From NCBI RefSeq assembly GCF_051013375.1, contig NZ_CP142125.1: a stretch of 64,000 bases of DNA. One strand, given 5' to 3'. The DNA comes from Kordia algicida (GTDB lineage: Bacteria; Bacteroidota; Bacteroidia; Flavobacteriales; Flavobacteriaceae). The notes below the pieces were generated by a model, which worked only from the letters and a program-made list of their open reading frames with translations, had not been told where the DNA came from and did no database searches. A program made the position numbers and the translations under genes. Numbering within the stretch: the stretch's first letter is position 1; the number at the start of each line of letters is the position of its first letter. Positions 42,880 to 51,240 of this stretch are shown here, one piece after another.

Positions 42880-43192
42880 ATTAAAATGTTAAATGCTAAA
42901 TTTTGAATTTTAAATGTAAAAAAGTTTTTTTGACCCAAAAGACCCAAAAGACCCAAAAGACCCAAAAGACCCAAAAGACCCAAAAGACCCAAGACCCAAG
43001 ACCAAATAACGAATAGCGAATAGCGAATAGCGAATAGCGAAATTAAAAAGTTGAATTTTAAATTAAAAAAAAGTTTCTTTTTAAAACCCAAAACCCAAAA
43101 CCCAAAACCCAAAACCCAAAACCCAAAACCCAAAACCCAAAACCCAAAGCAACAATCTCAAGACTCAATAATAATATCTCAATACCAAACAC
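42880..43192. repeat. Three short tandem repeat arrays in a gene-free gap
   Basis: A 9-bp unit GACCCAAAA occurs six times perfectly (42932-42985), followed by shorter variants. A 7-bp unit GAATAGC occurs four times (about 43011-43041). A 7-bp unit AAAACCC occurs nine times (43083-43145). Each array is preceded by text like TTGAATTTTAAA. An open frame on the minus strand of WVLG and GLL repeats only mirrors the arrays. The gap splits the aldehyde dehydrogenase and SDR genes. Confidence 0.88.
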
Positions 43193-43981
43193 ATGAATCT
43201 AAACTTACAACATAAAAACGCACTCGTTTGCGGAAGTACTCAAGGAATTGGAAAAGCTGCCGCACAACAATTAGCCAATCTTGGTGCAAACGTAACACTC
43301 GCAGCAAGAAACGAAGAAAAACTACAAAATGTACTTGCAGAATTAGACGTTTCTAAAGGACAAAAACACAGTTATATTGTAGCAGACTTTCAAAATCCAG
43401 ATGATTTACGAACAAAAATTGAAGCATATATTGTTGAAAAACATTCGTTTCATATCCTTGTCAACAATACTGGCGGACCTGCTGGCGGACCTGTTTTTAA
43501 TGCAAAAATTGACGAATTTGAACGTGCCTTTACACAACACTTAAAGTGCAATCATGTATTAGTGCAAAGTGTAGTAGCAGGAATGAAAGAAGCTGGTTAC
43601 GGACGCATCATCAATGTGATTTCGACTTCGGTAAAACAACCATTAGATGGTTTGGGAGTTTCCAATACCATTCGTGGAGCCGTTGCCAATTGGTCAAAAA
43701 CGCTGGCAAATGAACTCGGACAATTCGGAATTACGGTAAACAACGTTTTACCCGGAGCCACAGCAACCGAACGTCTTTCAGAAATCATAAAAAACAAAGC
43801 AGTAAAAACAGGAAAATCTATTGATGAGGTAAGTACCGCAATGAAAAACACAATACCTGCCAGACGTTTTGCTGAACCAGAAGAAATTGCCAACGCGATT
43901 GCGTTCTTGGCAAGTGAAGCGGCATCATACATCAACGGAATCAATGTTCCTGTAGATGGCGGACGTACGAAGTCTTTGTAA
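43193..43981 (+). CDS. SDR-family oxidoreductase with an unusual active site
   Basis: A 262-residue short-chain dehydrogenase/reductase fold. The cofactor motif is CGSTQGIGKAA (TGxxxGIG with Cys for Thr), NNTGGPAGGP follows the NAG position, and the closing PVDGGRTKSL is usual. The active site differs: after the Ser in ISTSVKQPLDG, the place of YxxxK reads SNTIR, so both Tyr and Lys are replaced. A whole subfamily seems to share this SN..R pattern, so it is not decay. The gene is in the kynurenine cluster; a step on an aminomuconate- or oxalocrotonate-like compound is thinkable. Confidence 0.85.
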   Translation: MNLNLQHKNALVCGSTQGIGKAAAQQLANLGANVTLAARNEEKLQNVLAELDVSKGQKHSYIVADFQNPDDLRTKIEAYIVEKHSFHILVNNTGGPAGGPVFNAKIDEFERAFTQHLKCNHVLVQSVVAGMKEAGYGRIINVISTSVKQPLDGLGVSNTIRGAVANWSKTLANELGQFGITVNNVLPGATATERLSEIIKNKAVKTGKSIDEVSTAMKNTIPARRFAEPEEIANAIAFLASEAASYINGINVPVDGGRTKSL

Positions 43982-44188
43982 TTTTATCAAATTATTAGTT
44001 CGAGCATTATTGAGATCAAAATTATTCAAAAAATCAACTAAAAATCCTACAACCACAAAAGTAAAACTACCTGACTTTAACATTTTTTACACGTAATTAT
44101 GTGAAAGTGTTAAAAAATTCTTAAATTGAAAATCAGAAAACCATTTTTGTAATGTATAATACATTGCAGACTAATAAACTAACCATAT

Positions 44189-44773
44189 ATGAACAGAAGA
44201 AACTTTATTGTATCTAGTGTAATGGGCGCAGGTGCGCTTTCGATGTTCCCTAGTTCAGCATTAGCCAGCAACAACGGTATTTCCCTAGTGAGTATCGGAA
44301 AAGGATTCAATCGTTTGAAAAGTACTGTTGAGCACATTTCTGTTGCTAATTTGCCAAGTAGCGTTGCAAATGCACATGAACGTTTGCTGAAAGTATTAAG
44401 CAAAGATGAATATGTGTACAATGCTACCGAAGTTATTAAGTTAAACAACTCGTGTTTTGCTGTACCACTTCATAAAAAGCCAATATTAGGCTTTAATAGC
44501 AAAGAATTGGCACTCATTGTCAAACAACATGGCACAAGTAAATTTTACATTTTGAATGAAAAGCTAGCTACGGAATTTTCAGAATTAGTGGAAAATTTTA
44601 GTAAAAATGCCGAATCACACGAACTAGATTTAGATGCCGCCTCTTTTGCATTTCCTGTAAAAGTAATAGCACAAAAACAAGGAAAAGAAACAACATTTGC
44701 CTACCAAAATAAATTTGACAACACGATTATCTTAAAAAGCACTCGAAAAAAATCGGAAGTTGCCATAAGTTAA
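44189..44773 (+). CDS. Tat- or Sec-exported protein of unknown function
   Basis: A 194-residue protein. MNRRNFIVSSVMGAGALSMF is a twin-arginine-like signal (RRNF) with an Ala/Ser cleavage region (SSALAS, about 26). The mature part has no family I can name: an N-terminal helix region (KGFNRLKSTVEHIS, NAHERLLKVLSKDE), then a beta-rich C-terminal half. There are few cysteines. It stands between the SDR and ACMSD genes but has its own terminator, so it may not belong to the pathway. Confidence 0.78.
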   Translation: MNRRNFIVSSVMGAGALSMFPSSALASNNGISLVSIGKGFNRLKSTVEHISVANLPSSVANAHERLLKVLSKDEYVYNATEVIKLNNSCFAVPLHKKPILGFNSKELALIVKQHGTSKFYILNEKLATEFSELVENFSKNAESHELDLDAASFAFPVKVIAQKQGKETTFAYQNKFDNTIILKSTRKKSEVAIS

Positions 44774-44799
44774 GCAAATAACCAACCATACATATGATG

Positions 44800-44850
44800 C
44801 TAGCCTTTGTCTTTTTGAGGATTCAAGAAGAAACAGAGGCTAGTTTTTTT
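44800..44850 (+). terminator. Terminator after the Tat-like exported protein
   Basis: CTAGCCTTTGT (44800-44810) pairs with ACAGAGGCTAG (44833-44843; one G-T pair), with a 22-base loop, followed by seven T. Confidence 0.75.
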
Positions 44851-45046
44851 AACTTAATTATTTTAAAACGTTAAATTCAACACAAATTCTATAAGAAATA
44901 CTATTTTTATAGGATTAATTTCGCGTGAAGGATAGAGGCATTGTTGAAGCTCCTCGTAGAGAGCGACTGCCGAAAGCCTGACCACGAAAGTACACGAAGC
45001 AAAGCCGAAGTGAACTTTTGTGGGCACGCCCAAAAACCAAACAACC

Positions 45047-46132
45047 TTGAAACGAAAACTACGCATCAACGGACATTCACATTTGTTGCCTTATCCTGAG
45101 CAAATTCCTCAGTTTATGAAGGAAAAAAAGATTTTTTGGGTAGATGATGAACGGAAATATATGTTGCAAGACGATTGGAAACGTCCTGTAACGGACTCTA
45201 GTTTTTTCTTGAATGAAAAGCTAGATTGGATGGCGCGAAATAAAATAGATCATGCAGTCATCTTAAATCTATCGCAATTGTATGGAAACGGTTTACGCCT
45301 AGAAGCAATGAAACATGCATTACGTTTTCAAAATGATTTTAATGCGGAAGTACAACAAAATCATCCATCGAAATTTACCTGCGGATTTGTAGTGCATCCA
45401 GGATTTATACACGGTGCTTTGTGGGAAATTGAACGTTGTGTAGAACAGTTAGGATTGCGCGTGTTGTGTTTGCCAACGCACTTTATGGACTCTATCGGGC
45501 AATGGCGTTGTGTGTTTGATGAAGAAAATGATCCAATTTTTGAACTGGCTGATAAATACAAATTAGCTATCGAAATTCATCCGTATGATGGTGATAAAAT
45601 GATTAAATTACAAAATGTTAATTGGCGTTTTCATCTAATTTGGATGCTGGCGCAATGTGGTGATGCGTATCATTTTTACACGTTGAACGGAATGCAAGAA
45701 CGTTTTCCGAACATTAGAACCTGTTTTGCGCATGGCGGACAGTTGGCGCAAATGAATCTTGGAAGAAGAATTCAAGGATTTGACGGTCGCCCAGATTTGT
45801 TTGAAGGTAAAGTGCATCCGCGAAAAGCTGTTGGACATCCAAATATTTACTTTGATACGCTAGTTCACGATACTGATTCGTTTAAGTTAATGGTAGATCG
45901 ACAAGGAAGTCAGCAGATTTTAATGGGATTAGACGATCCGTATCCGTTGGGAGAAATGGAAAGCGCACCACAATCTTCGTATCCTGGAAAGTTGCTCGAT
46001 TTGGCTATGGAACGTAATATAATCGATCAAAATCAATACGATGACATTTGGGAAGACAATGTGCTTCGTTGGTTGTTTGGAGAAGATGATGAAGCTAAAA
46101 AAGAATTAGTTCGTAAGATTTTAGGAGCATAA
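45047..46132 (+). CDS. Amidohydrolase, probable 2-amino-3-carboxymuconate-6-semialdehyde decarboxylase
   Basis: A zinc-dependent decarboxylase of the ACMSD family, 361 residues. The metal site is His10 and His12 (GHSHLLPYP), a His in AIEIHPYDGD and an Asp in MGLDDPYPLG; FAHGGQL holds another conserved His. I take a TTG at 45047 as the start: it gives MKRKLRINGHSHL, the family's beginning, whereas the open frame further up (GTG at 45020) runs into a non-coding, repeat-like gap. It turns 2-amino-3-carboxymuconate 6-semialdehyde into 2-aminomuconate 6-semialdehyde, which the aldehyde dehydrogenase at 41434 can oxidise. The 3-hydroxyanthranilate dioxygenase that would make its substrate is not in the window. 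Confidence 0.88.
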   Translation: MKRKLRINGHSHLLPYPEQIPQFMKEKKIFWVDDERKYMLQDDWKRPVTDSSFFLNEKLDWMARNKIDHAVILNLSQLYGNGLRLEAMKHALRFQNDFNAEVQQNHPSKFTCGFVVHPGFIHGALWEIERCVEQLGLRVLCLPTHFMDSIGQWRCVFDEENDPIFELADKYKLAIEIHPYDGDKMIKLQNVNWRFHLIWMLAQCGDAYHFYTLNGMQERFPNIRTCFAHGGQLAQMNLGRRIQGFDGRPDLFEGKVHPRKAVGHPNIYFDTLVHDTDSFKLMVDRQGSQQILMGLDDPYPLGEMESAPQSSYPGKLLDLAMERNIIDQNQYDDIWEDNVLRWLFGEDDEAKKELVRKILGA

Positions 46133-46265
46133 TTCTTTAATTTGAAGGTTTAATAATGAACTCATTTTCGGTTAAAAATAAAAAAGTCAAGATGAGTTCA
46201 ATGAATTTCAACAACCGTTTCACATTTTTTAAATTTTATAATTATAAAATCCTGCACCTTCGTAT

Positions 46266-47405
46266 ATGACAAATGTAGAGCAGTTTCATAATCTGGCACA
46301 TATTTTTATTTCCTTTATTGGAGCTATTTTACTATTGGCAATTTATTCGAATATTCGGAAGCGTTTTCGTCAAATTTTGGAAGAAGACGAATCGCAAAAA
46401 CGTGTTGATAGCGGATTGTTGTACCTCAGTTTGGCTATGTTTGTTTGGGTTGGTTCTGGAATTTGGGCGTATGCGTCGAAACATTTTGAATTTTCAGAAA
46501 CAATGACGTATCAAATTGGCGTCAACTTACTATCAATTGTAAACAATCTGTTTCTGTTGATGGCACTTTTTTACTTTTACTACGCACCAAAATTTATCTA
46601 CAATAATATCAAAAACGTTAAAATTATTATCGGAATCATCATTGCAGTGGCTTCCGTAACTTTAGTAATGGCAGGTGTTTTTGGTGAAAATAATATGTAT
46701 GCGAATATTAAACTCAATGCTGTTCCTGATTTGATTTTGTCAGGTTTTCTGTGCTTTTTACTATTGATTTCGTTTTACAAAACCTTTTTACATCGCGGAT
46801 TAAAATTGGTCGCCATGATTTCGGTAGTCATTATGATTTTAATTTTTGCATCACAATTGCCAGAAGTATTTTTAGATTTCAATGATGAGTTTACCACATT
46901 ACTCATCAAAATTATTGCAAAAACATCGTTGATTGCACTATTCTTAGTATTGGCGACAAGCTGGGTAATTCAGTTAGCAAATACACCGCGACCAAACGAA
47001 ATGCGCATTCGTTTTTTAGATTGGTCGTTGATTCAATTAAGTATTCCATCAAAAAATATCAACAATGCTCAAGTTGATTTTGGTTCAAAAACGACACAGT
47101 ATAAAAACTTGTTGAAATTTGCAATTCGTCGTGCGAATGGAAAAGGTGATTTACAAAGTATTTTGGTAAGTGCTGGTGGCGAAATTAAAAACCAAACCTA
47201 TCTTACGCGAATCATTGAAAATATCAACGAAATATTGCAGTTAAGTAACGAACAACAACTAGAACGTAGAGACTTGTTTACGTTTTTAGGCGAAGGAAAA
47301 TACCGTTTGCGAATGATTCCTGAAAATATTTCCATTGATGAAGGCTTGTTGCACGAATTCATCGGAAGTGCTGAAAACACTGAATATTCTTCACTTTGTA
47401 ATTAA
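46266..47405 (+). CDS. Seven-helix membrane protein of unknown function
   Basis: A 379-residue protein. The first 240 residues show seven hydrophobic stretches (about 12-29, 58-78, 85-105, 118-139, 153-170, 177-198, 212-235) separated by charged loops, resembling the 7TM sensor arrangement of some histidine kinases. The C-terminal 140 residues are soluble (SKTTQYKNLLKFAIRRANGKG, then YLTRIIENINEIL) but have no kinase, cyclase or response-regulator motifs. It may be a receptor whose C-terminal domain is not yet described. Confidence 0.72.
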   Translation: MTNVEQFHNLAHIFISFIGAILLLAIYSNIRKRFRQILEEDESQKRVDSGLLYLSLAMFVWVGSGIWAYASKHFEFSETMTYQIGVNLLSIVNNLFLLMALFYFYYAPKFIYNNIKNVKIIIGIIIAVASVTLVMAGVFGENNMYANIKLNAVPDLILSGFLCFLLLISFYKTFLHRGLKLVAMISVVIMILIFASQLPEVFLDFNDEFTTLLIKIIAKTSLIALFLVLATSWVIQLANTPRPNEMRIRFLDWSLIQLSIPSKNINNAQVDFGSKTTQYKNLLKFAIRRANGKGDLQSILVSAGGEIKNQTYLTRIIENINEILQLSNEQQLERRDLFTFLGEGKYRLRMIPENISIDEGLLHEFIGSAENTEYSSLCN

Positions 47406-47525
47406 TTGTGTTTCGCTCACAATTGCACACAACTTGTTATTTTTTACTATACTTTACAACACAACTTTTATATAGAACCTACTAAAAACATATTTGTATG
47501 ATATTAATTTTTAAAGATCATACAC

Positions 47526-49070
47526 ATGTCATCTATTACAGATTCCAATACACGTTTCGGACATCCTAAAGGATTATTTTACTTATTTTTTGCTGAACTC
47601 TGGGAACGATTTTCTTTCTACGGAATGAAGGCATTGCTCATACTTTACATGACCAAACAATTGCTATTTAGTGACGATATGTCTATCGGAATTTTTGCCG
47701 CATACATGTCATTGGTATACGTAACTCCAGTATTGGGCGGCATTATTGCCGATCATTATATTGGCTACCGAAAAGCGATTTTCCTTGGCGGAATTTTAAT
47801 GGCATTAGGACATTTTTTCTTAACGATTGAATTGCCTGTGTTTTTCTATGGTTCGCTTGCGCTGATTATTGTTGGAAACGGATTTTTCAAACCAAATATT
47901 TCCACATTTGTAGGCGCATTGTACAAAGAGGAAGACAAACGACGCGATTCTGGATTTACCATTTTTTATATGGGAATCAATATTGGTGGCGCAGTTGCTC
48001 CGTTATTATGTGCTTGGTTTGCGGAAGTCTACGGATGGCATTATGGCTTTATGTTGGCAGGAATTGGAATGTTGTTAGGATTGTTTTATTTCTATCGTGG
48101 TACCACTAAAAATGTATTTCTAAACAAAGGAAAAGTTCCTGATGAAAATATATATAACGAAAAATTTCTCGGATTAAACAAAGGGCAATTGGTTTGGTTG
48201 GGTGCATTTTTGGCAGTTCCTGTATTTGCCCTTATTGTAAAATTCAATCAATACGAACATTATATCGTTTGGATTGCTACGATCGCGATTACGGCAACAA
48301 TGATTTATATTTATCGCTCTGTGGGAACAATTGCGCGAAAGCGATTATTGGTTACGGCATATTTCACCATATTAATGTCATTATTTTGGGCAATTTTTGA
48401 ACAAGCAGGAAGTTCGTTGACACTTTTTGCAGACCGAAATATCAACCTTGTCGGATTGAACGCAGCACAAACCAATAGTATCAATTCTGGATTTATCATT
48501 TTGTTAGCAATTCCGTTTTCGTGGTTGTGGGCAGTATTAATTCGAAAAAAGAAAAACCCGAATTCTGCGATCAAAGCTGGATTAGGATTGTTTCTTCTCG
48601 GACTTGGATTTATAGTCTTTGCGATGTCTGCTAATTCGGTAGATAGTTTTGCCAAAACGCCGATGTGGTATTTATTTGTAGGATATTTTATTTTGACTGT
48701 AGGTGAGTTGTGTATTTCTCCAATTGGCTTATCAAAAATGACGGAACTTTCTCCAAAGAAATATTTAGCCTTTGTGATGGGCGTTTTCTTTTCAGCATCT
48801 TTTTACGGACATTTTTTTGCTGGAAAAATTGCCAAACTTACCACAGTTTCTGAAGAAGAAAATCTGTTTGCTAGCGGAATTTTTGGACAAATCACAGAAA
48901 CTGTCACAGGATTAACTTCTACGTTTTCAGGTTCAAACCAAGCAGCATTCGAACAACTATATCAATATGTATCTGTATACGCTGTTTTTGGAGTATTAAC
49001 CGCAGTTATCGGAATCATTGTTATGATGATATCGCCTTTTATTAAAAAGTTGATGAGCGGCGTTCATTAA
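47526..49070 (+). CDS. POT-family proton-dependent oligopeptide transporter
   Basis: A 514-residue inner-membrane symporter taking up di- and tripeptides with protons. ELWERFSFYGMKALLILYM is the ExxERFxYY-type motif at TM1; FYMGINIGGAVAPLLCAW is the PTR2 signature (FYxxINxG) around TM5. About 14 helices are predicted from the hydrophobic pattern. It is convergent with a T9SS enzyme gene and shares a perfect bidirectional terminator with it. It is an expected partner of the many exported peptidases in this region. Confidence 0.95.
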   Translation: MSSITDSNTRFGHPKGLFYLFFAELWERFSFYGMKALLILYMTKQLLFSDDMSIGIFAAYMSLVYVTPVLGGIIADHYIGYRKAIFLGGILMALGHFFLTIELPVFFYGSLALIIVGNGFFKPNISTFVGALYKEEDKRRDSGFTIFYMGINIGGAVAPLLCAWFAEVYGWHYGFMLAGIGMLLGLFYFYRGTTKNVFLNKGKVPDENIYNEKFLGLNKGQLVWLGAFLAVPVFALIVKFNQYEHYIVWIATIAITATMIYIYRSVGTIARKRLLVTAYFTILMSLFWAIFEQAGSSLTLFADRNINLVGLNAAQTNSINSGFIILLAIPFSWLWAVLIRKKKNPNSAIKAGLGLFLLGLGFIVFAMSANSVDSFAKTPMWYLFVGYFILTVGELCISPIGLSKMTELSPKKYLAFVMGVFFSASFYGHFFAGKIAKLTTVSEEENLFASGIFGQITETVTGLTSTFSGSNQAAFEQLYQYVSVYAVFGVLTAVIGIIVMMISPFIKKLMSGVH

Positions 49071-49114
49071 TCAAAAAGCGGAAGATTGTTTATTTTTAAA
49101 TAATTTCCACCATC

Positions 49115-49143
49115 AAAAAAGCCTCGCAATTGCGAGGCTTTTT
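49115..49143. terminator. Bidirectional terminator between the POT and T9SS enzyme genes
   Basis: An uninterrupted 22-bp palindrome (AAGCCTCGCAA/TTGCGAGGCTT, 49119-49140) flanked by A and T runs. It serves both convergent genes. Confidence 0.93.
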
Positions 49144-49173
49144 CAAGATTTAGCACTAATTTTTTGCTCCGAA

Positions 49174-51117
49174 TTACTTCTTCACAATTAGTTTCGTATA
49201 TGTGTTTCCTGTGGTACTTTGTAGGTTTACAAAATAACTTCCTGTTTTTAATGCAGAGATATCAATAGATGCTGAATTTGCATCTAATGCAAATGTTTTC
49301 ACTTGTTGTCCTACCAAATTGTAAACGGTTACTTTTGAAATTGTTTGCGCCGATTCAATACGTAAACTTCCTGTGGTTGGATTTGGATACAAGGCAAATG
49401 TTCCTTCAGCTACTTCTGGAGTGTTCAATGTTGTTGTAATGGTCATCATAGAAGTCGCTTCATACAAATTACAATCGCCAACGGTATGTGTAATGGTGTA
49501 CATTCCTTCTGTAGATGCAGATAAGTCAATTTCTCCTGTAGTTGGATCAATAGATAAACCTGCGGGCGTTGCTGTAAATACTCCAGTTACACCAGTTGTA
49601 CGTGTTGGTGTAGGATCGGAATCTCCTGTTGCATACGTGTTTGATCCGTATGTAAATGTTGCAAAATCGTTGTAATGTAAGTCAATATAATTTTTAATTA
49701 CCGTAGCGTAATCGTCTGCAAAGGGAACAAGTGTTTGCGGACGTGTATCATATACATTTCCGTTGTAAGTTCCTAAATCACGGACGCGTCTGTTTACTTC
49801 GGTCATAATTCCATCAATTGTTCCGCCGCCGCCGAGTCCATCGCTCGCAGTTGGTCCAGAACCGTGACGTCTATTATTGTAAAAATCTCCATCAAAATAG
49901 GCGTTTGCATACGGACGTGTATCATCACAGGATTGTGAACCACCATTAAAATCACTCGGAACTGTGCGGTAACCAGAAGTAACACCACAACCTGAATATC
50001 CTTGCGCGTTGTAAAATGCACCGCCAGTATCTCTAAAAAGTCCACCCAAACTGTTTGGTCCGCGAACCAATTCTTCTTGTGTTAAGTTTCCAAGATTGTT
50101 GCTCACTAAGTTTGTAATTGTTGAGTTTGAAACACTGTTTAAGTGATTTGGTGTTGTATTGTTTAAATCGGAAGCAGAAATGTTGTAGCCAGCTTCAATT
50201 CTAGGAATGCTATGACTTTGTCCATGTAAATCTATAAATAATCCTTTTCCCCATTTACTCATCACATCGGTACTTGCTTGATCGATAAAGTTATGGAAGG
50301 TATTCCAATAAAATAAAGCGTCACTATCTCCGCAAGTCGCTTCGTTTTGTTCTCTATTTGGATCAAGTTTACTTCTGTGTAAATTATTGATAATCACATA
50401 CGGATAACAACCTGTTTGTTCAAATACAGATTGTTGAATTTCCCTGATTAAAATATCTGTGTTGTCATCTCTTTCATTGGTTCCGCAACCTCTATCTGGT
50501 AATGCACTGTCGTTGTCTGGGTAGAAAGTTCCACCAATAGTTTGTCCTGATTGTTTTACACCTCCATGTGGCGCAGCAATAATAATTGGCATGTTTCCAG
50601 GAATATATTCTATGTATTCGTTTCCGCTCGTATCAAATTGTGAAACTCCAGGAAATGGTGGCGGTGGCGCAGGTGCTTCTTCAACTGCAAAGTAGAATGT
50701 TTGTGAAATTTCAACTGGATTTCCAGAATTCACATTATTAGAGAAATCTCCATCAAAGGTAAAAGCTGTTTGTCCATCTGCCGTAATCGTTAAGCTACCG
50801 TTATTGTTCCAATCATCACCATAAAAATCATATAGAATTACATAATAACCAGTTCCTGCGGGCATATTATCATCTACTGGATAACTTACTGCCATTGTAG
50901 TTTCGTTGTATGGCGCATTTCCATTTCCATCATAGCCATTGTCAACAGTTTGTAATAATGTTCCGCTTGGACTGTATAATTCGACTTTGTTTTCTGAAGA
51001 CCAAGCTGGCCAATCTACTGTAATAATTACATCGACATTTTGAGCATAATTTGTAGCGCTCATCAAGAAGCATAACATAAAAATACTTTTGAAAATAGGA
51101 AAAGTAGTTTTTTTCAT
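49174..51117 (-). CDS. T9SS-secreted N-formylglutamate-amidohydrolase-like protein
   Basis: A 647-residue secreted protein. The signal peptide (1-25) is followed by a CUB- or lectin-like beta domain (about 28-145: YYVILYDFYGDDWNNNGSLTI), a Pro-rich linker (148-156), and a catalytic domain (about 165-490). The latter has APHGG (182-186), an Asp-rich RDDNTDILI (217-225), NNLHRSKLDPNRE (244-256) and DLHGQSH (296-302), which look like the zinc and substrate sites of the N-formylglutamate amidohydrolase fold. A Cys/Thr-rich beta domain and a type A sorting domain (from about 575; YPNPTTGSL) end it. FGase-like folds hydrolyse amides; a surface enzyme that cuts acylated amino acids or peptides is a fair guess. 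Confidence 0.83.
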   Translation of the reverse strand: MKKTTFPIFKSIFMLCFLMSATNYAQNVDVIITVDWPAWSSENKVELYSPSGTLLQTVDNGYDGNGNAPYNETTMAVSYPVDDNMPAGTGYYVILYDFYGDDWNNNGSLTITADGQTAFTFDGDFSNNVNSGNPVEISQTFYFAVEEAPAPPPPFPGVSQFDTSGNEYIEYIPGNMPIIIAAPHGGVKQSGQTIGGTFYPDNDSALPDRGCGTNERDDNTDILIREIQQSVFEQTGCYPYVIINNLHRSKLDPNREQNEATCGDSDALFYWNTFHNFIDQASTDVMSKWGKGLFIDLHGQSHSIPRIEAGYNISASDLNNTTPNHLNSVSNSTITNLVSNNLGNLTQEELVRGPNSLGGLFRDTGGAFYNAQGYSGCGVTSGYRTVPSDFNGGSQSCDDTRPYANAYFDGDFYNNRRHGSGPTASDGLGGGGTIDGIMTEVNRRVRDLGTYNGNVYDTRPQTLVPFADDYATVIKNYIDLHYNDFATFTYGSNTYATGDSDPTPTRTTGVTGVFTATPAGLSIDPTTGEIDLSASTEGMYTITHTVGDCNLYEATSMMTITTTLNTPEVAEGTFALYPNPTTGSLRIESAQTISKVTVYNLVGQQVKTFALDANSASIDISALKTGSYFVNLQSTTGNTYTKLIVKK

Positions 51118-51240
51118 AGGGCAATTTGTGTGTTAAGTAAAGTGTATTTGAGGTACGAATTAATTTATTTTCCTTAGAATTGTGGTTAAGGATTAAATCT
51201 AATAACAATTATACGATAAAAGGTATAAAAAACCGATAAA

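Noticed and set aside
42660..43133. A minus-strand frame of WVLGF and GLLGLL repeats
   Set aside because: It is only the translation of the GACCCAAAA and AAAACCC tandem repeats plus the reverse of the aldehyde dehydrogenase end; no signal, no start context, no conservation expected.
44930..45020. A possible transposon remnant or small RNA in the gap before the ACMSD-like gene
   Set aside because: The GC-richer stretch with CCGAAAGCCTGACC has no terminal repeats, no promoter and no transposase; it may be a dispersed repeat but I could not find a second copy in the window.
45020..45046. GTG start of the ACMSD-like gene
   Set aside because: The extra nine residues (VGTPKNQTT-like) are read from gap sequence; the TTG at 45047 gives the family's N-terminus.
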